A stretch of 57,799 nt of DNA from Acidobacteriota bacterium (GTDB lineage: Bacteria; Actinomycetota; Acidimicrobiia; Acidimicrobiales; Acidimicrobilacustridaceae), in NCBI GenBank assembly GCA_018969405.1, contig JAGWYK010000007.1, positions 1 to 57,799 of the forward strand, in the 5' to 3' direction. The notes beneath the pieces are model-generated. The model had not been told where the DNA came from. It searched no databases and worked only from the letters and a program-made list of their open reading frames with translations. Made by a program: the position numbers and the translations under genes. Positions 42,439 to 51,941 of this stretch are shown here, one piece after another. Each line of letters starts with the position of its first letter. Position 1 is the stretch's first letter.

Positions 42439-43686
42439 ATGACTGACGCACCTCCATCGGGACGGGCCCCGATCTGGGGGGTCGCCGCCGATGCTCGCAG
42501 CACCCTCGGCATCGCCCCGCGCAGCACCTGGGCCCGCTGGGAGCGCGATGGTCGACTCCCCCGCTCCGGTGAGGGCAGCGGGTTCGGCGTCGACTTCCGC
42601 GCCGATCTCGCCCAGCAGGCCGAGGCCGGCCTGCGCACCCTGCGCTGGACCATCGACTGGGCCCGCCTGGAGCCGATCGAGGGCCGCTGGGACACCGGTG
42701 CCGTCGACCTCATCGGTGAGATCCTCCGGGCCGCCCGCCACCTCGGCATCGAGGTCTGGGCCGTCCTCCACGACGGCGATCTGCCCGGGTGGTTCGGCGA
42801 CGACACCGGCGGGTTCGACGACGACACCGGTCTCCGGCGGGTCTGGCCGCGCCATGTCGATAGGGTGGCCGAGGCCTTCGGCGATCTGGTCAGCGCCTGG
42901 ATCCCCGTGCTCGACCCGTTCGACAGCGCCCGTCGCAGCCACCTCGAGGGCACCCGGCCGCCCGGTCGACGCTCCGAGGAGGACTTCGGCGACCATCTGA
43001 TGGCCCTCCATCTGGCCTCCCACGAGGCACTGCGCCTGCTGCGCAGCGGCGACATCCCCGTGGTGTGCTGCATCGACGCCGAACCCACCGTCGCCGGGGT
43101 CCGCTCCCGTGAACCCGGCGAACGAGCGGTGGCGGTCGCCCGCGCCGATCGGATCGATCGGTTCCGCTACGGGAGCTGGATCCGGACGCTGCGCGACGGA
43201 GTCGTCTCCATCCCCGGACGGGCCGAGCGGGAGATCGACGGCCTCGCCGGGGGCTACGACGTCATCGGGTTCACCCAGCGCGGCGCCCGCACCGTGTTCG
43301 CCGACGGCACCGACGGTCCCCATCCGGCCGACACGACCACCGCACCGGACGGGAACACCCCGTGGACCGAGGGACTCGGCATCACCCTGCGCCGGCTCGC
43401 CGACGAGCAGCTCCATCGACCCATCGCACTGCTCGGCACCGGCCTCACCGCCCGTGAGGACCCCTGGCGGGTCGAGACCATGCAGGGCACCGGCCTCGAG
43501 CTGCGGCGGGCGGTCGACGACGGTGTCGCCCTCACCCACGCGTTCTGGGAGACCGCCGTCGACGGCTGGACCCCGGACTGCGGCCTCGAGGTGCCCACCG
43601 GCTTCATCGATCGGGATCGCAACCCGCGCCCGAGCGCCGCGGTCATCCGCGCCCTGGCCGACGGGAGTGGGAGACTCACGCCGTGA
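42439..43686 (+). CDS. GH1 (beta-glucosidase-fold) protein lacking both catalytic glutamates
   Basis: 415 residues. The GH1 TIM barrel is recognisable: LRTLRWTIDWARLEPIEGRWD (family FSIEWARIEPxEG), VWAVLHDGDLPGWF (family LHHFDLP), FGDLVSAWIPVLDPFD (family VxxWITFNEP) and PIALLGTGLTA (family PIYITENG). The acid/base NEP triplet reads LDP, with Asp159 in place of Glu, and the nucleophile TENG reads GTGL, with Thr334 in place of Glu. It is likely a non-catalytic carbohydrate-binding or regulatory pseudoenzyme, or one with altered chemistry. No signal peptide. It is coupled to rpiA by a GTGA overlap. Confidence 0.8.
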   Translation: MTDAPPSGRAPIWGVAADARSTLGIAPRSTWARWERDGRLPRSGEGSGFGVDFRADLAQQAEAGLRTLRWTIDWARLEPIEGRWDTGAVDLIGEILRAARHLGIEVWAVLHDGDLPGWFGDDTGGFDDDTGLRRVWPRHVDRVAEAFGDLVSAWIPVLDPFDSARRSHLEGTRPPGRRSEEDFGDHLMALHLASHEALRLLRSGDIPVVCCIDAEPTVAGVRSREPGERAVAVARADRIDRFRYGSWIRTLRDGVVSIPGRAEREIDGLAGGYDVIGFTQRGARTVFADGTDGPHPADTTTAPDGNTPWTEGLGITLRRLADEQLHRPIALLGTGLTAREDPWRVETMQGTGLELRRAVDDGVALTHAFWETAVDGWTPDCGLEVPTGFIDRDRNPRPSAAVIRALADGSGRLTP

Positions 43687-44360
43687 GCGACACCGATCCC
43701 CGGGTCCGGGCCAAGGAGGAGGCCGGTCGTCATGCCGCCGGCTACGTCACCGACGGGATGCGGGTCGGCCTCGGCACCGGCTCCACCGTGCACTGGACCA
43801 TCGTCGAACTGGGCGAGCGGGCCCCCGACATCATCTGCACCGCCACCTCCGTGCAGACCCACGATCTGGCCACCTCGCTCGGCCTGCGCGTCGTGTCACC
43901 GGACGAGATCGGTGCCCTCGATCTCACCATCGACGGCGCCGACGAGGTCGACCCGTCGTTCAACCTCACCAAGGGCGGCGGCGCGGCGCACACCCGCGAG
44001 AAGATCGTCGCGGCGATGAGTGCCCGGTTCATCGTGGTGGTCGACGAGACGAAACTGGTCGACGCCCTCGGACCCTTCGGCACTCCCCTCGAGGTGCTCG
44101 ACTTCGCCCCCGGCGTGGTGCAGCGGGCCGTGCGAGCCATGGGGGCCGCCGATGTCACCACCCGCGACATCCGCAGCGACAACGGCAACCTCGTGATGGA
44201 TGCGCAGTTCGGCACCATCGCCGATCCGGTGGCCCTCGCCACCGCACTGGCGCTCATCCCGGGCATCGTCGAGCACGGCATCTTCCCGGGCTCGATGGTG
44301 GAACGTGTCGTGGTCGCCGGGGCCACCGGCGTGCGGGAACTGGTGAACGACCGCCGCTGA
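43683..44360 (+). CDS. rpiA: Ribose-5-phosphate isomerase A
   Basis: 225 residues, standard RpiA. Visible motifs are GLGTGSTVHWTIVELGER (phosphate-binding loop), TIDGADEVDPSFNLTKGGGAAHTREKIVA with the catalytic Asp/Glu/Lys region, VVDETKLVD and SDNGNLVMDAQFG. It interconverts ribose-5-phosphate and ribulose-5-phosphate in the pentose phosphate pathway. GTG 43683 overlaps the stop of the GH1-like gene by four nt (GTGA), so the pseudo-glycosidase and the isomerase are co-translated. Confidence 0.95.
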   Translation: MSDTDPRVRAKEEAGRHAAGYVTDGMRVGLGTGSTVHWTIVELGERAPDIICTATSVQTHDLATSLGLRVVSPDEIGALDLTIDGADEVDPSFNLTKGGGAAHTREKIVAAMSARFIVVVDETKLVDALGPFGTPLEVLDFAPGVVQRAVRAMGAADVTTRDIRSDNGNLVMDAQFGTIADPVALATALALIPGIVEHGIFPGSMVERVVVAGATGVRELVNDRR

Positions 44361-44365
44361 GCGCG

Positions 44366-45772
44366 TCAGCCCCGACCGCGGTACTGCGCCCGGGCCCCCA
44401 CGGCCTCCTTGTTGAGGCGCTTGGAGAGATGCAGCCCCTCGAGGAGGAACTCGACGGCGCTGGCCACCATGCCCGGCGAACGATCGGCGCCGATGAGCGC
44501 GGCCACCGAGGGCTCGAGGGCGGGGACCTCGGCGAGCAGCGCCACGTACTCGGCGGCCGAGACATCCTCGCCGGCCTGCACGATGCGATCGCCGTCGAAG
44601 GCCTCGACGACCTCGCGGAGGTTCTCCACGGCGACGTGCTCGCGGAAGATCGAGAGCGTCGCCCCCTTGAGGATCTGTTCGACGATGACACCGTCGCGAC
44701 CGTCCTCGATGGATTCGATCTCGAGCTTGCCGGTGGTGGAGGCGGCCAGCGCGTCGAGATCGCAGACGCGGGGCACGACCTCGGACTCACCCTGCGACAA
44801 CGACCGACGCATGGCGTTGGCCACGAGGGTCTCGAGGTTCGACACGGTGAGCCGCACCGACACGCCGGAGCGCTGGTTGATGTGCGGACTGCGTCGCGCC
44901 AGCTGGGAGAACTCGGCGATGATCTCGGTCATGAACCGCGGCACCGTCACGGACACGCCGGCGGCGTCGAGCGGACGGGCCTCCTGCAGCGCGATGGTGA
45001 CCTCGGTCTCGACATCGAGCGGATAGTGGGTGCGGATCTGGGCACCGAAACGATCCTTGAGCGGGGTGATGATGCGGCCGCGGTTGGTGTAGTCCTCGGG
45101 ATTGGCCGAGCCGAAGAGCATGACGTCGAGAGGAAGACGGACCTTGTAGCCGCGCACCTGCACATCGCGTTCCTCGAGCACGTTGAGCAGACCCACCTGG
45201 ATGCGCTCGGCGAGATCGGGCAACTCGTTGATGGCGAAGATGCCGCGATTGGTGCGGGGCACGAGGCCGTAGTGCAGCGTGAGCTCGTCGGACAGATAGC
45301 GGCCCTCGGCGACCTTGATGGGATCGACCTCACCGATGAGATCGGCGATCGAGGTGTCGGGGGTGGCGAGCTTCTCGCCGTAGCGGTCCTCACGGTTGAC
45401 CCAGTCGATGGGAGTCTCGTCGCCGAGCTCGGCGACGAGATCACGGGCATGCTTGGACACCGGGTTGTAGGGATCGTCGTTGATCTCCGACCCGGCGACG
45501 ATGGGCATCCACTCGTCGAGCAGGCCGGTGAGCGAACGGATCATGCGGGTCTTGGCCTGGCCGCGCTCCCCGAGGAAGATCACGTCGTGACCGGCCAGCA
45601 GCGCGTTCTCGAGCTGCGGCAGCACTGTCTCCTCATACCCGAGCACGTTGGGGAACAGCGGCTCGCCGGCGCGGATGCGCTCGATGGCGTTGGCCCGCAG
45701 TTCCTCCTTGACGGGTCGACTGATCCAGCCCGAGGCTCGCAGGGCACCAAGGGTTGTGGGACGTTCGGCCAT
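44366..45772 (-). CDS. MoxR/Mg-chelatase-like AAA+ ATPase
   Basis: 468 residues. Walker A is GERGQAKTR. The Walker B position reads GIFAINELPDL, with Asn instead of the usual Asp before Glu. Sensor-1 region is VMLFGSANPEDYTNRG, followed by arginine-bearing ITPLKDRFGAQIRTHYPLDVETE. The C-terminal part is helical. The family resembles ChlI/BchI-type chelatase ATPases that pair with VWA proteins. ATG 45772 is six nt after GGAGGA. It is convergent with rpiA (5-bp gap) and divergent from the GH2 gene. Its VWA partner lies at 40394-42409. Confidence 0.87.
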   Translation of the reverse strand: MAERPTTLGALRASGWISRPVKEELRANAIERIRAGEPLFPNVLGYEETVLPQLENALLAGHDVIFLGERGQAKTRMIRSLTGLLDEWMPIVAGSEINDDPYNPVSKHARDLVAELGDETPIDWVNREDRYGEKLATPDTSIADLIGEVDPIKVAEGRYLSDELTLHYGLVPRTNRGIFAINELPDLAERIQVGLLNVLEERDVQVRGYKVRLPLDVMLFGSANPEDYTNRGRIITPLKDRFGAQIRTHYPLDVETEVTIALQEARPLDAAGVSVTVPRFMTEIIAEFSQLARRSPHINQRSGVSVRLTVSNLETLVANAMRRSLSQGESEVVPRVCDLDALAASTTGKLEIESIEDGRDGVIVEQILKGATLSIFREHVAVENLREVVEAFDGDRIVQAGEDVSAAEYVALLAEVPALEPSVAALIGADRSPGMVASAVEFLLEGLHLSKRLNKEAVGARAQYRGRG

Positions 45773-45892
45773 CTGTCTTCCTCCGTCGTGACGAGGGCCT
45801 CAACCTATCGCCGTCACCCTCGACCCGCGGATGCCGGGCGGGATCGTCGCTCGGCCCGTCGATCCTCCGGCGCCGAGCAGGACAGGGATCGG

Positions 45893-45898
45893 TAGCGT
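45893..45898 (+). promoter_or_regulatory. -10 hexamer TAGCGT, leaderless GH2 gene
   Basis: It ends six nt before ATG 45905. Confidence 0.6.
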
Positions 45899-45904
45899 GG
45901 TCCG

Positions 45905-48172
45905 ATGCCCACGCCGGAGATCGAGAGCCTGTCGGGTCCGTGGCGCGCCATCGACCTCGGCCTCGCGCTCGCGCCCGGGAGCGAGGACGCCGCCGATCCC
46001 GTCGATGCCCATCTCCTCGCCGCGGTCGATGTCGACGATTCGGGCTGGGCCGAGCTGCCGGTCCCCGGTCACTGGCGCAGCCACCCCGAGTTCGCAACCA
46101 GTGACGGGCCGGTGCTGTTCCGGCGGCGGGTGCTGCTGGATCGCGCCGAGCCCGAGGACCGAGTGTTCCTCGTGCTGCACGGTGTGATGGCGGTCGGTGA
46201 TGTGTGGTTCGACGGCACCTACCTCGGCGACACGCGGGGCTTCGCCATCCCCCACACCTTCGAGATCACCGGTCTGCTCCCCGATGCCCCGGCCGAGCAC
46301 GTGGTGGCGATCGAGGCCGGGTTCCAGCCGGTCGGCACCGGGCGCGTGCGCGATCTGTCGGGCGCCTTCGGCCGGTCGGCCCTGCTCGGCTCGGGCACCA
46401 ACCCCGGCGGCATCTGGCGCGATGTCGAGGTCCGGACCACCGGTCCGGTGCGCATCGACCACTGTCGGCTCCGCTGCACCGAGGCGTCCCCCGATCGGGC
46501 CGTGCTCGCCCTGCGCCTCGTGCTCGACGCCGATCGGGCCGGCCCCGCCACCATCCGCACCTGGGTGCGTCGGGTCGAGGACCAGCTCTCGCTGCTCGGT
46601 CCTGACGAGGGCGCCCCGATCACCATCGATCACACCCACACCCTGGCGGCGGGCGAGAACCGGGTGGAGCTGGAGATCGAGATCCCGGAGCCTGCCCTGT
46701 GGTGGCCCCGGTCGCTCGGCGATCAGCCGCTCTACGACGTCGGCGCCGACATCGCCATCGATGGACGCACCAGCGACAGCCACCGGTGGCGCACGGGTCT
46801 GCGCACCGTGGCGATGGACGATCTCATCACCACGGTGAACGGTCAGCGGATGTTCCTCAAGGGCATCTCCCTCGGACCCACTCGTCTCCACATCGCCGAG
46901 GCCTCCTCCGCCGAGGTCGCCGCCGACATCGCCATGGTCGCCGATGCCGGACTGGATCTGGTGCGGGTGCACGGCCACCTCGCCCGACCCGAGCTCTACG
47001 AGGAGGCCGACCGACGCGGCATCCTGATCTGGCAGGACCTCCCCATCCAATGGGCGCTGCTGCGTCAGACGAAGCCCGCCGCCCGCCGCATGGCCCGCTC
47101 GATGGTCGACCAGCTCGCCCATCATCCGTCGATCCTGCTGTGGAACGCGCATCATGAGCCCTGGGCCGGCGATCCCGCGTCCTGGCGCAGCGGCGATGCG
47201 GCACGTCGGCGACGGATGCGGATCCGCATGGCGTTCGCCCAGCTGCTGCCGTCGTGGAACCGAACGCTGCTCGACCGCTCGGTGGCCGACACCCTCCGCG
47301 CCAGCGATCCGACGCGACCGGTGTTGACCCAGAGCGGTTCCCGGCCCCATCTCACGCAGCTCACCAGTGGTGCCACCCACCTCTGGGTCGGGTGGCGCTG
47401 GGGCCGCATCCACGATCTGGCCCGCCTGCTGCGCTGGTGGCCGCGGCTCGGCGGCTTCGTGGCCGAGTTCGGTGCCCAGGCCCCCATCGACACCGTCACC
47501 GTCGAGCACCTCGCCCGAGAGGACCGAGCCGGCAGCGTCTGGCCGCGGTTCCCCTGGCCCGAGCTGGCCGAACGCAGCGCCCTCGAACTGCCGGCGCTGA
47601 AGGATCAGGTCCCTCCGGCGGGCTTCACCAGCGCCGAGGCCTGGGTGGCGGCCCTCCAGGCCCACCAGCGCGAGCTGGTCGTGAGCCATGTCGAGACCCT
47701 GCGACGCCTCAAGTACCGGCCCACCGGCGGGTTCGCCGCCTTCGCCCTCGCCGAGCCGGGACCGGGCATCACCGCTGCGCTGCTCGACCACCGCCGTCGA
47801 CCCAAGCCGGCCTGGGCGGGGTTCGTGGCGGCCTGTGCCCCCGTCATCGCCGTGCTCGAGGCACCGCCGCCGGAACTGCGCACCGACGACCGCCTCGGAC
47901 TGGCGATCCACCTCGTGAACGATCGGCGCACCGCCCTCGACGACCTCACCGTCACCGTCACCGTCGCATGGGACCACGAACCCGAGCGAGTGGTGCACCG
48001 AGCGGGCTGGACCGGTCGCATCGGCCCCGACGAGGTCACCCGGGTCGGGATGCTGCGGGTCACCGTGCCGCAGGCGGACCGCGACGGCGACCTCCTGCGC
48101 CTCACCGTCCGCCTCACCGGGCCCGACATCGACACCCACGAACGGATCCACCACCGCCGAGTGCGCCGCTGA
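45905..48172 (+). CDS. Glycoside hydrolase family 2 protein (beta-mannosidase/galactosidase-like)
   Basis: 755 residues without a signal peptide. The N-terminal jelly-roll (about 10-180: WAELPVPGHW, VFLVLHGVMAVGDVWFDGTYLGDTRGF) is followed by an Ig-like domain, the TIM barrel (about 305-600: VNGQRMFLKGISLGPTRLH, GLDLVRVHGHLARPELYEEADRRGILIWQDLP) and a beta-rich C-terminus. The acid/base region HHPSILLWNAHHEPW keeps Glu in an unusual HHE context (family GNE/NNE). The nucleophile region GGFVAEFGAQA keeps Glu. It is probably catalytically competent on beta-mannosides or a related beta-glycoside inside the cell. Leaderless start. Confidence 0.85.
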   Translation: MPTPEIESLSGPWRAIDLGLALAPGSEDAADPVDAHLLAAVDVDDSGWAELPVPGHWRSHPEFATSDGPVLFRRRVLLDRAEPEDRVFLVLHGVMAVGDVWFDGTYLGDTRGFAIPHTFEITGLLPDAPAEHVVAIEAGFQPVGTGRVRDLSGAFGRSALLGSGTNPGGIWRDVEVRTTGPVRIDHCRLRCTEASPDRAVLALRLVLDADRAGPATIRTWVRRVEDQLSLLGPDEGAPITIDHTHTLAAGENRVELEIEIPEPALWWPRSLGDQPLYDVGADIAIDGRTSDSHRWRTGLRTVAMDDLITTVNGQRMFLKGISLGPTRLHIAEASSAEVAADIAMVADAGLDLVRVHGHLARPELYEEADRRGILIWQDLPIQWALLRQTKPAARRMARSMVDQLAHHPSILLWNAHHEPWAGDPASWRSGDAARRRRMRIRMAFAQLLPSWNRTLLDRSVADTLRASDPTRPVLTQSGSRPHLTQLTSGATHLWVGWRWGRIHDLARLLRWWPRLGGFVAEFGAQAPIDTVTVEHLAREDRAGSVWPRFPWPELAERSALELPALKDQVPPAGFTSAEAWVAALQAHQRELVVSHVETLRRLKYRPTGGFAAFALAEPGPGITAALLDHRRRPKPAWAGFVAACAPVIAVLEAPPPELRTDDRLGLAIHLVNDRRTALDDLTVTVTVAWDHEPERVVHRAGWTGRIGPDEVTRVGMLRVTVPQADRDGDLLRLTVRLTGPDIDTHERIHHRRVRR

Positions 48173-48222
48173 GCCCTGCTGAGGACCGTCCGCAGGGTTC
48201 GTCGGTGGATCCCGACCGTGGC

Positions 48223-48228
48223 TAGCGT
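48223..48228 (+). promoter_or_regulatory. -10 hexamer TAGCGT of the sdh operon
   Basis: It lies about 77 nt upstream of GTG 48305, giving a leader of roughly 70 nt that contains the inverted repeat CCGAGGT (48238-48244) / ACCTCGG (48262-48268). Unlike neighbouring genes, sdh thus has a real 5' leader. Confidence 0.45.
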
Positions 48229-48304
48229 GGGGCCGTCCCGAGGTGTGGACGGACGTCCCGAACCTCGGCCACGGTCACCAGCCCCTCGCAGGAAAGGCCC
48301 GCAC

Positions 48305-49075
48305 GTGACGGCTACCAAAGAACCCCCCGCACTCACCGGCGACATCTCGTCGCCTCCGATCGCGCCCCGTCATCGGCGAAGCTCCTTCCCCGTCGTCGAC
48401 CTGTGGAAGTCCTCGGTCGGCAAGAAGTGGATCATGGGCATCACCGGCATCATGCTCATGGGCTTCGTGCTGTTCCACATGATCGGCAATCTGAAGATGT
48501 ACCTCGGCGAATCGCACTTCAACGAGTACGCCGAGTTCCTCCGCCAGCTGCTCGTGCCGATCGTCCCGGCCACCGGCGTGCTCTGGATCCTGCGTGTCGG
48601 ACTCCTGGCGGCGTTCGTGCTGCACATCACCTGCGCCTACCAGCTGACCCGCATGAACCGGAAGGCCCGCCCGGTCAAGTACCAGTCGCCCCGTGACTAC
48701 GTGGCGGTCAACTGGGCGGCCCGCACCATGCGCTGGAGCGGCATCATCATCGGCCTGTTCCTGCTGTGGCACCTCGCCACCATCACCTGGGGCTGGGCCA
48801 ATCCCGAGTTCGTGAACGGCGAGCCGTACCAGACCATCACCGCCAGTCTCCACAACCCGATCGTCGGTGGCCTCTACATCCTCGCCAACCTCGCCCTGGG
48901 TCTCCACCTCTTCCACGGATCGTGGAGCCTGTTCCAGACCCTCGGCTCGCTGAGTCCGCGCTTCAACCCCCGCCACAACCCGCTGCGCAAGGGGTTCGCC
49001 GCCGGGTTCGCCATCGTCGTCGCCGGCGCCAACATCACCTTCCCGATCGCCGCCATGACCGGCGTGATCGGCTGA
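48305..49075 (+). CDS. sdhC: Succinate dehydrogenase cytochrome b subunit (b558 family)
   Basis: 256 residues with five membrane helices ([111 protein letters not shown]). Histidines in FHMIG, LHIT, LWHL and LHLFHG are the candidates for the two b hemes of type B succinate:quinone oxidoreductases. It anchors SdhAB and passes electrons to menaquinone. GTG 48305 is seven nt after AGGAAAGG. First gene of sdhCAB. Confidence 0.92.
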   Translation: MTATKEPPALTGDISSPPIAPRHRRSSFPVVDLWKSSVGKKWIMGITGIMLMGFVLFHMIGNLKMYLGESHFNEYAEFLRQLLVPIVPATGVLWILRVGLLAAFVLHITCAYQLTRMNRKARPVKYQSPRDYVAVNWAARTMRWSGIIIGLFLLWHLATITWGWANPEFVNGEPYQTITASLHNPIVGGLYILANLALGLHLFHGSWSLFQTLGSLSPRFNPRHNPLRKGFAAGFAIVVAGANITFPIAAMTGVIG

Positions 49076-49086
49076 GAGAGGAATCC

Positions 49087-51012
49087 ATGAGCAACGTCAT
49101 CCTCGATTCCAAGATCCCTGAAGGCCCACTGCAGGACCGCTGGGACAACCACAAGTTCAACATGAAGCTGGTGAACCCCGCGAACAAGCGGAAGTTCACC
49201 GTGCTGGTGGTGGGCACCGGTCTGGCCGGCGCTGCGGCCGCCGCCACCCTCGCCGAGCTCGGCTACCAGGTGAAGTGCTTCACCTTCCACGACTCCCCCC
49301 GACGGGCGCACTCCATCGCTGCTCAGGGTGGCATCAACGCCGCCAAGAACTACAAGAACGACGGCGACAGCGTCTACCGACTGTTCTACGACACCATCAA
49401 GGGCGGCGACTTCCGCGCCCGTGAGTCCAACGTCTACCGACTCGCCCAGGTCAGTGTGAACATCATCGACCAGTGCGTGGCCCAAGGCGTGCCCTTCGCC
49501 CGGGAGTACGGCGGCCTGCTCGACAACCGCTCCTTCGGCGGTGCGCAGGTCAGTCGCACCTTCTACGCCCGTGGCCAGACCGGACAGCAGCTGCTGCTCG
49601 GCGCCTATCAGGCTCTCATGCAGCAGGTGTCGCTCGGCCGGGTCGAGCTGCACACCAAGACCGAGCTGCTCGACGTGGTCAAGAAGGACGGCGTGGCCGT
49701 CGGCATCGTCACCCGCAACGTCGCCACCGGCGAGGTGCGCAGCTGGTCGGGCCACGCCACCCTGCTGTGCACGGGTGGCTACGGCAACGCCTTCTACCTG
49801 TCCACCAACGCCATGAACTCCAACGTCACGGCGGCCTGGCGGGCCCACAAGAAGGGCGCCCTGTTCGCCAACGCCTGCTACACGCAGATCCACCCGACCT
49901 GCATCCCGGCCAGTGATGAGTCGCAGTCCAAGCTCACCCTCATGTCGGAGTCGCTGCGCAACGACGGTCGCATCTGGGTCCCGAAGAACTTCGACGACAA
50001 CCGTCCGCCGGACCAGATCCCCGAGGAGGACCGCGACTACTACCTCGAGCGGAAGTACCCGTCCTTCGGCAACCTGGCTCCCCGCGACATCGCCTCGCGG
50101 GCGGCCAAGGTCGTCGTCGACGAGGGTCGCGGTGTCGGTCCGCTCAAGAACGGCGTGTACCTCGACTTCAGCGAGTCGATCAGCCGCCTCGGCGAGACCA
50201 CCGTGTTCGAGCGCTACGGCAACCTGTTCGACATGTACGAGCGCATCACCGACGAGAACCCCATGAAGGTTCCGATGCGCATCTATCCCGCCAGCCACTA
50301 CACCATGGGTGGTCTGTGGGTGGACTACAACCTCATGACCACGGTGCCGGGTCTCTACGCCCTCGGTGAGGCCAACTTCTCCGACCACGGGGCCAACCGT
50401 CTCGGCGCATCGGCGCTCATGCAGGGTCTGGCCGACGGCTACTTCGTGGCGCCCTACACCGTGGGTGACTATCTGGCCGGCCTGCTCGGCCAGAGCGTGG
50501 TGCCCACCACCGATCCGGTGTTCGTCGAGGCCGAGACCGCCGTCAACGAGGCCTCCCGGCGCTGGTTGTCCATCGGCGGCACCAAGTCGCCCGAGCACTA
50601 CCACCGCGAGCTGGGCAAGCTCGTCTGGGAGTACTGCGGCATGGCCCGCGACCGCAACGGACTCGAGAAGGCCCTCTCGGAGATCCCCGCACTGCGCGAG
50701 GAGTTCGAGAAGAACGTGCGGGTGCTCGGCAGCGCCGAGGGTGTCAACCAGTCGCTCGAGAAGGTGGGCCGGGTGGCCGACTTCTTCGAGCTCGGTGAAC
50801 TGATGTGCCGTGACGCCCTCATGCGTGAGGAGTCCTGCGGCGGTCACTTCCGGGTCGAGCACCAGACCGACGATGGCGAGGCCCAGCGCAACGACGAGGA
50901 GTTCTCCTTCGTCGGCGCCTGGGAGTGGAACGGCGAGGGCACGGCCCAGACCCTCCACAAGGAAGCCCTCGTGTTCGAGAACGTCAAGCCGAGTCAGCGC
51001 AGCTACAAGTAG
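49087..51012 (+). CDS. sdhA: Succinate dehydrogenase flavoprotein subunit
   Basis: 641 residues, the longer type B (Bacillus/Bacteroidetes-like) SdhA. The FAD Rossmann motif is [21 protein letters not shown]. The covalent-FAD histidine is in [18 protein letters not shown]. Active-site segments are [23 protein letters not shown] and [27 protein letters not shown]. It oxidises succinate to fumarate in the TCA cycle and respiratory chain. ATG 49087 follows AGAGGA and starts 11 nt after the sdhC stop. Confidence 0.95.
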   Translation: MSNVILDSKIPEGPLQDRWDNHKFNMKLVNPANKRKFTVLVVGTGLAGAAAAATLAELGYQVKCFTFHDSPRRAHSIAAQGGINAAKNYKNDGDSVYRLFYDTIKGGDFRARESNVYRLAQVSVNIIDQCVAQGVPFAREYGGLLDNRSFGGAQVSRTFYARGQTGQQLLLGAYQALMQQVSLGRVELHTKTELLDVVKKDGVAVGIVTRNVATGEVRSWSGHATLLCTGGYGNAFYLSTNAMNSNVTAAWRAHKKGALFANACYTQIHPTCIPASDESQSKLTLMSESLRNDGRIWVPKNFDDNRPPDQIPEEDRDYYLERKYPSFGNLAPRDIASRAAKVVVDEGRGVGPLKNGVYLDFSESISRLGETTVFERYGNLFDMYERITDENPMKVPMRIYPASHYTMGGLWVDYNLMTTVPGLYALGEANFSDHGANRLGASALMQGLADGYFVAPYTVGDYLAGLLGQSVVPTTDPVFVEAETAVNEASRRWLSIGGTKSPEHYHRELGKLVWEYCGMARDRNGLEKALSEIPALREEFEKNVRVLGSAEGVNQSLEKVGRVADFFELGELMCRDALMREESCGGHFRVEHQTDDGEAQRNDEEFSFVGAWEWNGEGTAQTLHKEALVFENVKPSQRSYK

Positions 51013-51039
51013 CCGACGCCGTCATCAGGAGGATCCCCC

Positions 51040-51804
51040 ATGCAACTCACTCTGAAGGTCTGGCGTCAGGACAATCCCAACGACCCCGGCCGTTTCGAGA
51101 CCTATCAGGCCACCGATGTGAAGGACGAGATGTCCTTCCTCGAGATGCTCGACGCCGTCAACGAGAACCTCATCGAGGCCGGACGTGAACCCATCGTGTT
51201 CGACAGCGACTGCCGCGAGGGCATCTGCGGGACCTGCGGGCTCATGATCAACGGACAGGCCCACGGTCCCCAGAAGGGCACCACCACCTGCCAGCTGCAC
51301 ATGCGCAAGTTCCACGACGGCGAGACCGTCACCATCGAGCCGTGGCGAGCCGCTGCGTTCCCGGTGGTCAAGGACCTCATGGTCGACCGCAGCGCCTTCG
51401 ACGCCATCATCCAGTCCGGCGGCTTCATCAGCGCCGACACCGGTGCGCCCCGGGACGCCAACGAGATCCTCGTGCCCAAGCCGGCCGCCGACACCGCCAT
51501 GGACGCGGCGGCCTGCATCGGCTGCGGGGCCTGCGTGGCGGCCTGCCCCAACGGTGCCGGCCAGCTGTTCACCTCGGCCAAGCTCGCCCATCTCAACCTG
51601 CTCCCCCAGGGTCAGGCCGAGCGGTTCAAGCGCACCGAGGACATGGTCGAGACCATGGAACTGTTCTTCGGCTCCTGCACCAACTACGGCGAATGCCAGG
51701 AGGCCTGCCCGAAGGAGATCCCGATCGACTTCATCGCCATGATGAACCGGGACTACCTGAAGTCGAAGCTGGCCAACCGTCGCCTCTCCGGTCAGAAGCA
51801 CTGA
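51040..51804 (+). CDS. sdhB: Succinate dehydrogenase iron-sulfur subunit
   Basis: 254 residues. The N-terminal plant-type ferredoxin domain carries the [2Fe-2S] motif [16 protein letters not shown] plus the later Cys in [10 protein letters not shown]. The C-terminal domain has [16 protein letters not shown] and [16 protein letters not shown] for the [4Fe-4S] and [3Fe-4S] clusters. It carries electrons from SdhA to SdhC. ATG 51040 is seven nt after AGGAGG. A strong hairpin follows the stop. Confidence 0.95.
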   Translation: MQLTLKVWRQDNPNDPGRFETYQATDVKDEMSFLEMLDAVNENLIEAGREPIVFDSDCREGICGTCGLMINGQAHGPQKGTTTCQLHMRKFHDGETVTIEPWRAAAFPVVKDLMVDRSAFDAIIQSGGFISADTGAPRDANEILVPKPAADTAMDAAACIGCGACVAACPNGAGQLFTSAKLAHLNLLPQGQAERFKRTEDMVETMELFFGSCTNYGECQEACPKEIPIDFIAMMNRDYLKSKLANRRLSGQKH

Positions 51805-51823
51805 CCAGACGCATCACCCTCGC

Positions 51824-51864
51824 CCGGCGCCGAACCGCCTCCTGATGGAGGCAGGCGGCGCCGG
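51824..51864. terminator. Two-tier hairpin terminator between sdhB and the DedA gene
   Basis: Outer arms CCGGCGCCG (51824-51832) and CGGCGCCGG (51856-51864) enclose an inner GCCTCC-TGAT-GGAGGC stem. It sits 20 bp after the sdhB stop in a convergent gap, so it may serve both strands. Confidence 0.65.
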
Positions 51865-51941
51865 CGTCGCGTCCGGAGTGCGGAACTCTGATCTCGGCGA
51901 CCCGACCGCGGTCGAGGTCGGGTCCGGGGTCGGTCAGAGCC

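Noticed and set aside
45800-48154. Long open frame antisense to the GH2 gene
   Set aside because: No motifs and shadow-like composition; the plus-strand GH2 domains and catalytic Glu residues are clear.
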